A stretch of 6,343 nucleotides of DNA from Phycisphaerae bacterium (GCA_003567095.1 PXAQ01000250.1:1-6343); one strand, 5' to 3'; shown: positions 1 through 5,982, counted from the stretch's first letter. The notes: generated by a model not told the origin, from the letters alone. A program made the numbers and translations.

Positions 1-457
1 CCCGCAAATCGCTGACGCTGGTAAACGGCCCGAACAGGCGGCTGCGCGAATCCTGCACCTTGCGGGTGATATAGACGCCGGGAAAGTCCTGCCGCGTGGT
101 AATTTCCAGGTAGGGAAACGTCTTGGCATCCTTGAGGTCGGTATTATACGGGGGGTGAATATCCTTAATGAGCCGAGCTTCCTGCAGGATGGCGTCCACT
201 TCGCTGTCGGTCTGCAGACAATCGACGCTTGCAGTCTTTGCGACCATCTCGACAATCCACGGGCCGCGGCTTTCGTGCAGATTGGCCCCCGGCTGAAAAT
301 AGCTGCCGACACGACTGCGCAGATTCTTGGCTTTTCCGACATACAATACTTTATCGTCGGCATCCTTCATCAAGTACAGACCCGGCCCGGTCGGAAACGT
401 CCTGATCGCTTCCCGCAAGTCCTCGAGCCGTTTTTTTCGGTCAGCATTTGTCATCAT
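1..457 (-). CDS. uvrC: UvrC, excinuclease ABC subunit C, N-terminal part (cut by left window edge)
   Basis: UvrC is the nuclease subunit of UvrABC nucleotide excision repair. Its N-terminal GIY-YIG domain makes the 3' incision in the cytoplasm. I translated 152 codons by hand from the minus strand; the frame has no stop before the window edge. The GIY-YIG domain covers about residues 18-105. It shows TGPGLYLMKDAD (23-34), LYVGKAKNLRSRV (38-50) with the conserved Tyr and Arg, and Glu93 in ILQEARLIK, matching the family's metal-binding Glu, followed by PPYN (102-105). The UvrC-typical FPYLEIT (114-120) and LFGPFTS (141-147) follow, which distinguishes it from short GIY-YIG proteins. The rest (UVR, RNase H-like and HhH domains) would lie outside the window, so a shortened UvrC-like protein cannot be excluded. 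The start is the first of two tandem ATGs (457 and 454). There is no Shine-Dalgarno sequence, and the -10 box is only 6 nt upstream. It is separated by decayed sequence from the secretion operon on the same strand. Confidence 0.93.
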   Translation of the reverse strand, partial: MMTNADRKKRLEDLREAIRTFPTGPGLYLMKDADDKVLYVGKAKNLRSRVGSYFQPGANLHESRGPWIVEMVAKTASVDCLQTDSEVDAILQEARLIKDIHPPYNTDLKDAKTFPYLEITTRQDFPGVYITRKVQDSRSRLFGPFTSVSDLR

Positions 458-463
458 CCGGCC

Positions 464-472
464 ATTATAACA
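464..472 (-). promoter_or_regulatory. Extended -10 promoter of uvrC
   Basis: Read on the minus strand, this is TGTTATAAT, a perfect extended -10 (TGnTATAAT). No good -35 hexamer sits 16-18 bp upstream, where the sequence is a T-rich run; extended -10 promoters can work without one. The -10 hexamer ends 6 nt before the first uvrC ATG, so transcription would begin at or next to the start codon. This fits the absence of a ribosome binding site and suggests a leaderless mRNA. Confidence 0.6.
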
Positions 473-495
473 CAAGTCGCCTCAGAAAAAAGCCG

Positions 496-508
496 ACGTG
501 TAACACGT
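496..508. repeat. Short palindrome upstream of the uvrC promoter
   Basis: ACGTG-TAA-CACGT is a perfect 5-bp inverted repeat around a 3-bp centre. It lies about 39-51 bp upstream of the inferred uvrC transcription start, a position compatible with an operator or activator site. It could equally be chance. It does not match a LexA box that I recognise. Confidence 0.25.
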
Positions 509-548
509 ACACTGTAATCGCACATCTTTTGCCTTGAGTTGAACTTAG

Positions 549-728
549 GGATTTTTTAGGCTGTCCCGACCAACGCAGGGAATCGATGACGGGCTGATCG
601 AAGCGGTCTGGCTCGGCGGCGATTTGACGGATATCGACCCGTCGCTGCACTTGGCGGCCATCGACCGCCTTGATGAGGCCATCGATCGCGTCTGTTTGCT
701 GCTAAAGGATAAAGGGAACACTCAATGA
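549..728 (+). pseudogene. 5'-truncated reading frame of unknown identity (C-terminal remnant)
   Basis: An open frame begins right after an in-frame TAG (546-548) and runs to TGA at 726-728, but it has no plausible start codon. The C-terminal 45 or so residues read like genuine protein: DGLIEAVWLGGDLTDIDPS, then an amphipathic helix-like stretch ending LLLKDKGNTQ. The first residues (549 to about 584) look non-coding. Its stop overlaps the ATG of the next frame (ATGA at 725-728), as expected of two genes that once formed an operon. I do not recognise the family. Most likely it is the tail of a gene whose 5' part was lost between about 549 and 585. No known motif supports a function. Confidence 0.45.
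711..716 (+). promoter_or_regulatory. Ribosome binding site for the broken phosphatase gene
   Basis: AAAGGG lies 8 nt before the ATG at 725. It supports that ATG as the original start of the downstream, now broken gene, and shows that the translation-initiation region survived. Confidence 0.4.
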
Positions 729-1014
729 CCCAACGCCCTGCCGCCGACATCGAGGCCGATCTGGAACGTCTCCGAGCATCGCTGACCGCGGCACACCAGT
801 GTGTGTGTCGGCCGGACTGGCCGATGCCACATTGACACTTTTGCCCAAAAACGAATGGGACGTCGCTGCCGGCGTGTGCCTGATTCACGCCGCCGGCGGG
901 CACACGCAGGATCTGTCCGGCAATCGGCGTCGATTCAATCAGCCCAACCCGTTGCTCAATGGCCTGGCGGCGGAACAAAAGTCGCTGGTGCACGCGATAG
1001 CGCCACCGTGTTGA
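725..1014 (+). pseudogene. Broken inositol monophosphatase-family gene (internal deletion plus frameshift)
   Basis: Family members are Mg-dependent phosphatases such as inositol monophosphatase or CysQ-type 3'(2'),5'-bisphosphate nucleotidase. The C-terminal part, read from about 802 to the TGA at 1012-1014, contains WDVAAGVCLIHAAGG (856-900). This fits the family's C-terminal signature, W-D-x-A-A-G followed by a hydrophobic run and G-G. It is followed by FNQPNPLLNGL, also typical of the family's end. The 5' part from the ATG at 725 gives about 25 residues (MTQRPAADIEADLERLRASL...) and then leaves the signature frame at the (GT)5 tract 799-808; removing one GT unit would rejoin the two frames. 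Even rejoined, the product would be only about 96 residues against roughly 260-290 for the family, so the central metal-binding domain is missing. That the N-terminal piece belongs to the same gene is inferred. A functional small protein is unlikely. Confidence 0.7.
799..808 (+). repeat. (GT)5 dinucleotide tract at the frame break
   Basis: Five GT units lie exactly where the frame starting at 725 must change to reach the phosphatase C-terminal frame. Loss of one unit restores continuity, so slippage, or a deletion joint at this repeat, is a natural explanation of the break. Confidence 0.5.
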
Positions 1015-1107
1015 AATCACCACAGTAGCATGCGCTTTACGCCCGACTCCTGCAGATAAACAAAAACGCACAACCTATGACGCGGTATCGGAAAGTCTCA
1101 GGCGTAA
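1015..1107. other. Convergent junction between the phosphatase remnant and the secretion operon
   Basis: The plus-strand phosphatase remnant and the minus-strand secretion operon converge here. I see no hairpin followed by a T-run for either direction. The only item noted is the short coupled ORF at 1037-1111 on the minus strand. Absence of a terminator fits the idea that the original operon end was lost. Confidence 0.4.
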
Positions 1108-1111
1108 TCAT
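1037..1111 (-). CDS. 24-codon ORF coupled to gspF, possible stump of a lost operon gene
   Basis: The ATG (1111-1109) overlaps the gspF stop in an ATGA arrangement, the same coupling used at two other junctions of this operon. The product would be MITPETFRYRV followed by IGCAFLFICRSRA and a TAA. It has a short hydrophobic stretch but no prepilin-type cleavage motif (G-F-T-L-I-E) of the kind usually found in pseudopilins encoded after gspF. It may be the beginning of the next operon gene, cut by a rearrangement near 1015-1080, a coupled small ORF, or chance. I do not recognise the sequence. Confidence 0.25.
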   Translation of the reverse strand: MITPETFRYRVIGCAFLFICRSRA

Positions 1112-2265
1112 TGAGCCATGACGCTGGAGATGCGGAAGACCGGTAGCAGCAGCGCGATGGCGATGGTGCCGATGATCAGGCCCATCAGGGTAATCATCAG
1201 CGGTTCGATCATGGAGGTGGCGGTGCGGATGGAATTTTGGAGCTGTTTTTCCAGATAGAGCGAGATGCGGTCGCAGGCAAAGCCCAGCTTGCCGCTTTTT
1301 TCCCCGGCGCGCAGCATCTGGATGATGCCGGGTGCAATCAGGCCGCCGTACGGGGCCAGCATCACCGCATCGGAGAACTGACAGCCGTCGCGGATTTTGG
1401 CGTCGGCGTGCTTCCAGAGGGTTTTGAAGTAATAGTTGTCGCACGATGAGCGCATCACCGACAACGCGTCGAGCAGGTTGACGCCGGTGTTGACCATCGT
1501 CGCCAGAATGCGCATATTCCGTGTCAGCACGGCGTCGATATACATCGGACCGATGATGGGCATTCGAATTTTGATCCAGTCGATGACCTTTCGGCCGGAT
1601 TCGGTCTTCTTCCAGGCGCTTATGCCCCAGAATCCGAGTATGCCGACGGTCGCGGCCACCGCCAGAAATTCCGGATTGGCCGTCAGGTTGCTGAAATTGA
1701 CCAGTACCCGCGTCAGGGCCGGCAGGGCCGCCCCGCGCGACTCGTAAATCTTGGTAAACCGCGGCAGCACAAAAAACATCAGCGACCCGGTCGCGGCGAT
1801 TGCCATCAGCAGCATAATCACCGGGTAGATCATCGCGCCTTTGACCTGCTTGCGCGTGTCGGCGTCGGCATTCTGGTAGCCGCTTAAGACATCCAGCATG
1901 TGCCCCATTTTTCCGGTGGCCTCGGAGGCCTGGACCATGCTGATAAACATCGGGTCAAAGACCCTCGGATAGATTGCCAGTGCCGAGGAGAAGCTTTCGC
2001 CGTTTTTGATGCGCGCGGCCACATCGCACAGGATGTCCCGGAACACACCGGGCTTCATCTGCTCGGAGACCGCCTCCATCGCGTCGCTGAGCACAACGCC
2101 GCTGTCGAGCATCACCGAAAGCTGGGTGGTAAAGAGAATGATTTCGCTGCGGCCAACACGCGCATCTGAAACAGCCGCCCGGGGCGCAGCAGCGGCTTGC
2201 CCGCCGACAGGGGCCGGCACCTGTCCGGCGGCGGACCCGAATTTTTCAAGGGTCGAGGGACTCAT
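1108..2265 (-). CDS. gspF: Type II secretion / type IV pilus inner-membrane platform protein (GspF/PilC family)
   Basis: This is the polytopic platform protein on which the GspE ATPase drives pilus or pseudopilus assembly in the inner membrane. Its 385 residues hold two T2SSF domains (about 43-166 and 246-368). Each has the family pattern of a membrane-proximal helical bundle with a conserved glycine-rich turn: SEATGKMGHML at 113-124 and AGEKSGKLG at 320-328. Three membrane segments are visible at about 145-168, 201-217 and 355-376. The usual N-terminal module of about 60 residues (the Y-x-A region) is absent; residues 1-40 are an Ala/Gly/Pro-rich linker instead. The start is well supported: the ATG overlaps the gspE stop (ATGA) and GAGGA lies 6 nt upstream. 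PilC of a type IV pilus is an equally good name, since no pseudopilin gene is in view to decide. Confidence 0.92.
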   Translation of the reverse strand: MSPSTLEKFGSAAGQVPAPVGGQAAAAPRAAVSDARVGRSEIILFTTQLSVMLDSGVVLSDAMEAVSEQMKPGVFRDILCDVAARIKNGESFSSALAIYPRVFDPMFISMVQASEATGKMGHMLDVLSGYQNADADTRKQVKGAMIYPVIMLLMAIAATGSLMFFVLPRFTKIYESRGAALPALTRVLVNFSNLTANPEFLAVAATVGILGFWGISAWKKTESGRKVIDWIKIRMPIIGPMYIDAVLTRNMRILATMVNTGVNLLDALSVMRSSCDNYYFKTLWKHADAKIRDGCQFSDAVMLAPYGGLIAPGIIQMLRAGEKSGKLGFACDRISLYLEKQLQNSIRTATSMIEPLMITLMGLIIGTIAIALLLPVFRISSVMAQ

Positions 2266-3989
2266 GCAAGGTCCTCGCTGACGTTGGCAACGCGGAGAAT
2301 CTCGTCAATCGTGGTAATCCCGGCGGCGACTTTTTCCAGACCGTCCAGATGCAGCGGCACCATCCCGTTGGCCACCGCCGCGGCCCGCAGCGTTTTGAGC
2401 GGTACCGATTGGGTGATCATATCGAGTATCTTCTCGTCCGGCATAAACAGCTCGTGAATAGCGATCCGTCCGCTGTAGCCGGTGTTGCGGCATTTTTTGC
2501 AGCCGATGCCGCGGAAGAAGGTCGGCCTTTGTCCCATCCATTTTTCAGCCAGTTTGCCGATGGCGTGCGAGGGCTCGTATTCATCTTTGCAGTTCGGGCA
2601 GATTTTGCGAACCAGCCGCTGGCTCAGCGCAGCGATCAGCGAGGCGCTGACCAGGTACGGCGCAACGCCCAGATCAATCAGGCGCGTGATGGCCCCGGGC
2701 GCGTCGTTGGTGTGCAGCGTCGAGAGCACCAGGTGGCCGGTCAGCGCCGCCTGCACAGCGATATTGGCCGTCTCGCGGTCGCGAATCTCGCCGACCATGA
2801 TGATGTCCGGATCCTGTCGCAGCAGACTGCGCAGCGCGTTGGCGAAGTTAAAGCCGGCCCCCTCGTGCACCTCAAACTGGTTGATGCCGTGAATGTTGCA
2901 TTCGACCGGGTCCTCGACGGTGCAGATGTTGACCTGCTCGCCGTTGAGTTCGTTCAGGCCGGCATAAAGGGTGGTGTTTTTCCCCGAGCCGGTCGGGCCG
3001 GTGACCAAGACAATGCCGTTGGGGTGGCTGATGACCTTTTTGAAAAGCGTCAGGTTGTCATAGCCAAAGCCCAGCGCCTCGAGGTTGGTCAGCATCTTGC
3101 GAAAGTCGATGACACGAATGACCACTTTTTCGCCGTAGGTGCCGGGCATCACCGAGACACGCAGGTCAATCGGGCGCGACTGCACGAGAACATGGATGCT
3201 GCCGTCCTGCGGCAGACGGCGCTGGGCGATGTCCAGATCGGCCATGATCTTGATGCGCGAGACAATCGCGGCATACATCTGCCAGGGCGGACGCATTTTT
3301 TCATACAGGCGCCCGTCCACGCGGTAGCGCACGCGCAGCACCTTTTCGTCCGGCTCGATGTGAATATCGCTGGCGTTTTCGTGAACGGCGCTGTAGATGA
3401 TATAGTTGACCAGCTTGACCACGGGCGACTGGCCGGCGACTTCTTCCAGATCGGTGATGTCCTCCGGCAGATTTTCGATCATCGCAAAATCTGCCAGCGC
3501 CGCGTCGTCAATGATCTCGTCGATGACAAAGACATTGGCCGCGGGCAGATAGGTCTGCAGCGTGGCGTGAATATCCTTGGCCGTCGCGCAGACCACCTGC
3601 ACGCGGCACTCGGTCAGCCGGCGGATTTCGTCCATCACAAACACATTGGCCGGTTCGCTGACCGCGACGGTGAGCGTCTCGAAGACCTTGAACATCGGCA
3701 GGACGATGTGCTCTTCGAGAAAGTCGCGCGGCAGCAGCTCCACCGTCTCCGGGTCGCACAGGCGCGGGGTAATCGGGGCATAGGGCAGGCCGTAGGCCTC
3801 GGCCAGCGCCGCGGCGATCTGGTTTTCGCTGCAGATGCCCAGCTCGACCAGCAATTCGCCCAGCAGGCGGTTGTGGCCCTGGGCGGACTGCCGTTTCAGC
3901 GCAGCGTCAATCTGCTCTTGCGTGACCACGCCGCGATTGAGCAGGACTTGCCCAAGCGGCAGTTTAGTTTGTACGGACGATTGTGTCAT
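2262..3989 (-). CDS. gspE: Type II secretion / type IV pilus assembly ATPase (GspE/PilB family) with MshEN-like N-terminus
   Basis: This cytoplasmic hexameric ATPase would power pilus or pseudopilus extension. Its length of 575 residues is normal for the family. Residues 11-65 hold two MshEN-like repeats (LGQVLLNRG at 12-20 and LGELLVELG at 43-51), followed by a second N-terminal domain to about 150. The ATPase core follows: SDIHIEP (207-213), Walker A GPTGSGKN (331-338), an Asp box VEDPVE (358-363), Walker B-type DPDIIMVGEIRD (393-404) with Glu401, and a His box with His419 and His426. A zinc-type tetracysteine site (C464, C467, C497, C500) marks GspE/PilB rather than the retraction ATPase PilT. 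Position 338 is Asn where the family has Thr or Ser. The start ATG is 38 nt after the STAS stop and has no visible Shine-Dalgarno; an ATG 13 nt further upstream is out of frame. The stop overlaps the gspF start. GspE and PilB cannot be told apart here. Confidence 0.95.
   Translation of the reverse strand: MTQSSVQTKLPLGQVLLNRGVVTQEQIDAALKRQSAQGHNRLLGELLVELGICSENQIAAALAEAYGLPYAPITPRLCDPETVELLPRDFLEEHIVLPMFKVFETLTVAVSEPANVFVMDEIRRLTECRVQVVCATAKDIHATLQTYLPAANVFVIDEIIDDAALADFAMIENLPEDITDLEEVAGQSPVVKLVNYIIYSAVHENASDIHIEPDEKVLRVRYRVDGRLYEKMRPPWQMYAAIVSRIKIMADLDIAQRRLPQDGSIHVLVQSRPIDLRVSVMPGTYGEKVVIRVIDFRKMLTNLEALGFGYDNLTLFKKVISHPNGIVLVTGPTGSGKNTTLYAGLNELNGEQVNICTVEDPVECNIHGINQFEVHEGAGFNFANALRSLLRQDPDIIMVGEIRDRETANIAVQAALTGHLVLSTLHTNDAPGAITRLIDLGVAPYLVSASLIAALSQRLVRKICPNCKDEYEPSHAIGKLAEKWMGQRPTFFRGIGCKKCRNTGYSGRIAIHELFMPDEKILDMITQSVPLKTLRAAAVANGMVPLHLDGLEKVAAGITTIDEILRVANVSEDLA
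2272..2276 (-). promoter_or_regulatory. Shine-Dalgarno of gspF inside gspE
   Basis: On the minus strand GAGGA stands 6 nt before the gspF ATG, within the last codons of gspE (Ser-Glu-Asp-Leu-Ala). It fixes the gspF start and implies termination-reinitiation coupling of motor and platform synthesis. Confidence 0.65.
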
Positions 3990-4027
3990 TTACAGTCATG
4001 TCAATAGATAACGGGCGAACGCCCATC
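3990..4027 (-). other. STAS-gspE intergenic spacer with a small hairpin
   Basis: This is the longest gap in the visible operon (38 nt). It contains a GC-rich inverted repeat at 4013-4024 (GGGCG-AA-CGCCC on the plus strand; GGGCG-TT-CGCCC in the transcript). Without a following U-run it is not a terminator. It might modulate the step between the regulatory genes and the secretion genes, or protect an mRNA end. No ribosome binding site for gspE is visible. Confidence 0.3.
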
Positions 4028-4363
4028 CTACACGAAGCTCTTGACGGCTTCGGTCAGTTCACTGTACGTATCAAACTGCGGCAGCAGCCGCGTGACTTCA
4101 AGAATCTTTTCACAGGTTTCGTCCAGCCCGGCCAGTTTGAGCTGGCGCAGGCGGTCCCGGCACTGCTCGTTCAGGTCGAGCAGCTGCTCCAGCGCCCGGC
4201 TGTCCAACTGTACCACCTTGCTCATATCCAGCACGATGCCCGAGATCTGCGCGGCAAATACGCCGGAGATGATATCCTCAAACGATTTGACCGCCTCGGC
4301 CGTAAACTCGCCCTGAAGCTGAACGACCATAATCTCGTTGTATTTTTGCGTCTCGATTCTCAT
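4028..4363 (-). CDS. STAS-domain protein (anti-sigma-factor-antagonist-like)
   Basis: Single STAS domains act as cytoplasmic partner-switching proteins that bind or release an anti-sigma kinase or another partner according to Ser/Thr phosphorylation. The 111 residues match the fold's order: an N-terminal strand (IMVVQLQGEF, 11-20), a helix, then GIVLDMSKVVQLDSRAL (42-58), a helix with a Leu-rich face (LEQLLDL), a strand LRQLKLAGL, and a C-terminal helix. Ser55, at the position of the regulatory serine of the RsbV/SpoIIAA type, is kept after Asp54. The usual Ser/Thr-Gly that follows is replaced by Arg-Ala, so phosphorylation may differ or be absent. The ATG overlaps the stop of the HD-GYP gene (ATGA), and GGGAG lies 10 nt upstream. 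No cognate anti-sigma kinase or sigma factor is in view, so the pathway output is unknown. Confidence 0.85.
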   Translation of the reverse strand: MRIETQKYNEIMVVQLQGEFTAEAVKSFEDIISGVFAAQISGIVLDMSKVVQLDSRALEQLLDLNEQCRDRLRQLKLAGLDETCEKILEVTRLLPQFDTYSELTEAVKSFV

Positions 4364-5982
4364 CGGATCAGCGCTCCCACGGCCGCGGTGCCGTACTCGT
4401 CAAAATTGCTGAAATCCCAGCTTTCGATGAAGCCGTCCTGAATAATATGCCAGAGCTTGTCGATGTCGCTGTCCAGAAAGGCCCGCGCGACATCGGGGTC
4501 AAACTGGGTGCCGATGCCTTTTTCGATCTGGCTCAACGCGCGTCGGATGCTCATCGCATCGCGATAGACCCGCTTGGAGGTCATGGCGTCAAAGGCGTCG
4601 GCCAGGCTGATGATCTTGCCGACCAGCGGGATGTGCTCGCCGGTTAGACCCTGGGGATACCCTTTTCCGTCGATGCGCTCATGGTGGCACAGCACACCGG
4701 GCACAATGCCGTCCATCTGGCGGATTTCGGACAAAATCGACGCACCGATGCGCGGATGAGCACTGATGACCGCCCATTCCCTGTCCGTCAGTTTGCCGTG
4801 TTTGCACAGCACCGCTTCGCTGACACCAATCTTGCCGATGTCATGCAGCAGCCCGGCCAGATAGATGTGGTGAATGTCATGTTCACTGATCGGCTGAACC
4901 CCGACCTCGGCCATTCGCTCGGCGATCCAGCGGGAGATAAAGGCCACGCGCTCGGAATGGCCGCGGGTGTACTGGTCTTTGGCGTCAATGCTGCTGGTCA
5001 GGGCCTTGAGCGAGCCGGCAAACAGCTCTTTAAGCTCATCAAACAAATAGTTGTTTTCAATGAAGACCATACATTGATTGGCCACGGAATTGAATAGTTT
5101 GATATCCGTGCTGTCAAAATCGGCTTTGTGTTTGACATTGGTCGCCACCAGGATGCCCATCATCCGATCTTTGTCACCCAGGGCAACGGCGATGATATTG
5201 CGTATGCCGTCCGGCCAGGTATATTTGAACGGCCCGTCCACATCGCTGTCCAGCAGCGCCTCACGTCCGCCGGCCAGCTCGCCGGAAAGCTGCATCTGAA
5301 GCAGGTCGGCCATACCCGGGTCGATATGCATCACACCAGCGCCGGCGGTGAGGGTCAATTGTTTGCGGCCGTCCTGTTTTTTGTCCAGAAACAGCGCGAT
5401 GCCCTCAACCTGCACCAGTTGGGTCAGTTCGTCGCAGGCCATCTGAAGATAGGCCGGAATTGACTGGGTGACCTTCATATGGGTGCTGAGGTTATAGAGC
5501 AGGATAATTTCTTCATAGGCCTGGGACAGTTCGCCGCTGATCTTCTCGACCTGCGACAGCACATCCCGGCCCCGTGTGAACGCGGCGGCAAAATCCTCAA
5601 GCATCCAGGCCAGGTACTGCCGCTCGCGCGGCGGCGGGGCTACGGCATCGCCCGTCGGCGAGATCTGCACGATCAGTACCGCCATCGGGTTTTGAAGATC
5701 GCCGAGTACACAGGCCGGAACGGTCGCATCGGGACCGCAAAACACAACCGGCCGGCCGGTCTTTGACGCCTGCCGGCAGACGGAAGCGACATAAGCCCCA
5801 TACGGCTCGATGCAGTCCGGCTCAGCAGGCAATCGCAGCGGTGTTGCGTCGGCGGCAAACACAAACAGTTGGCCGCTGACCTGTTCAAGCCGCCGGGCCA
5901 AATCGCCCAGCCCGGCGATCTGCGGTACGCAGCAGACAGCCTCAGTCGAATCTAAAGCATGGTTCGTCGTGTTCGTCATCAT
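4360..5982 (-). CDS. GAF / HD-GYP domain protein, probable cyclic-di-GMP phosphodiesterase
   Basis: HD-GYP proteins hydrolyse cyclic-di-GMP, or in some cases related cyclic dinucleotides, in the cytoplasm. Residues 1-135 form an unassigned, possibly sensory region with six cysteines (17, 18, 57, 69, 82, 91). Residues 137-165 look like a helical coiled linker, and about 165-312 resemble a GAF domain. The C-terminal HD-GYP domain (about 325-500) has all key motifs: RGHSERV (340-346), LLHDIGKIGV (378-387) with the His380-Asp381 pair, SAHPRIG (407-413), HHERIDGKGYP (433-443) and ADAFDAMTSKRVYR (461-474). It is therefore predicted to be catalytically competent. No membrane segment or signal peptide is seen. 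The start is a tandem ATG (5982, 5979), 23 nt after the response-regulator stop and without a clear Shine-Dalgarno. The stop overlaps the STAS start. The separate receiver gene just upstream suggests a split version of receiver/HD-GYP proteins such as RpfG. Confidence 0.93.
   Translation of the reverse strand: MMTNTTNHALDSTEAVCCVPQIAGLGDLARRLEQVSGQLFVFAADATPLRLPAEPDCIEPYGAYVASVCRQASKTGRPVVFCGPDATVPACVLGDLQNPMAVLIVQISPTGDAVAPPPRERQYLAWMLEDFAAAFTRGRDVLSQVEKISGELSQAYEEIILLYNLSTHMKVTQSIPAYLQMACDELTQLVQVEGIALFLDKKQDGRKQLTLTAGAGVMHIDPGMADLLQMQLSGELAGGREALLDSDVDGPFKYTWPDGIRNIIAVALGDKDRMMGILVATNVKHKADFDSTDIKLFNSVANQCMVFIENNYLFDELKELFAGSLKALTSSIDAKDQYTRGHSERVAFISRWIAERMAEVGVQPISEHDIHHIYLAGLLHDIGKIGVSEAVLCKHGKLTDREWAVISAHPRIGASILSEIRQMDGIVPGVLCHHERIDGKGYPQGLTGEHIPLVGKIISLADAFDAMTSKRVYRDAMSIRRALSQIEKGIGTQFDPDVARAFLDSDIDKLWHIIQDGFIESWDFSNFDEYGTAAVGALIR
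4374..4378 (-). promoter_or_regulatory. Possible Shine-Dalgarno of the STAS gene
   Basis: GGGAG on the minus strand lies 10 nt before the ATG at 4363, within the end of the HD-GYP gene. The spacing is somewhat long, so coupling through the ATGA overlap probably contributes most to initiation. Confidence 0.35.

Noticed and set aside
155..517. 120-codon open frame on the plus strand at the left end
   Set aside because: It is antisense to the UvrC GIY-YIG coding sequence, which is clearly recognisable on the minus strand; no motif in the plus frame.
556..1071. 171-codon open frame on the minus strand
   Set aside because: It is antisense to the phosphatase remnant, whose family signature is on the plus strand; its product is Arg-rich and lacks any motif.
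3999..4004. TTGACA-like -35 box upstream of gspE (minus strand)
   Set aside because: A perfect hexamer, but no acceptable -10 lies 16-18 bp downstream, and it would start transcription inside gspE.
2349..4007. 552-codon open frame on the plus strand
   Set aside because: It lies exactly antisense to the gspE gene, whose motifs are unmistakable; its translation is rich in His/Asp/Val/Gln with no domain, as expected of a codon-bias shadow.
4447..5766. Several plus-strand open frames opposite the HD-GYP gene
   Set aside because: All are antisense to conserved GAF/HD-GYP coding sequence and show no motif or ribosome binding site.
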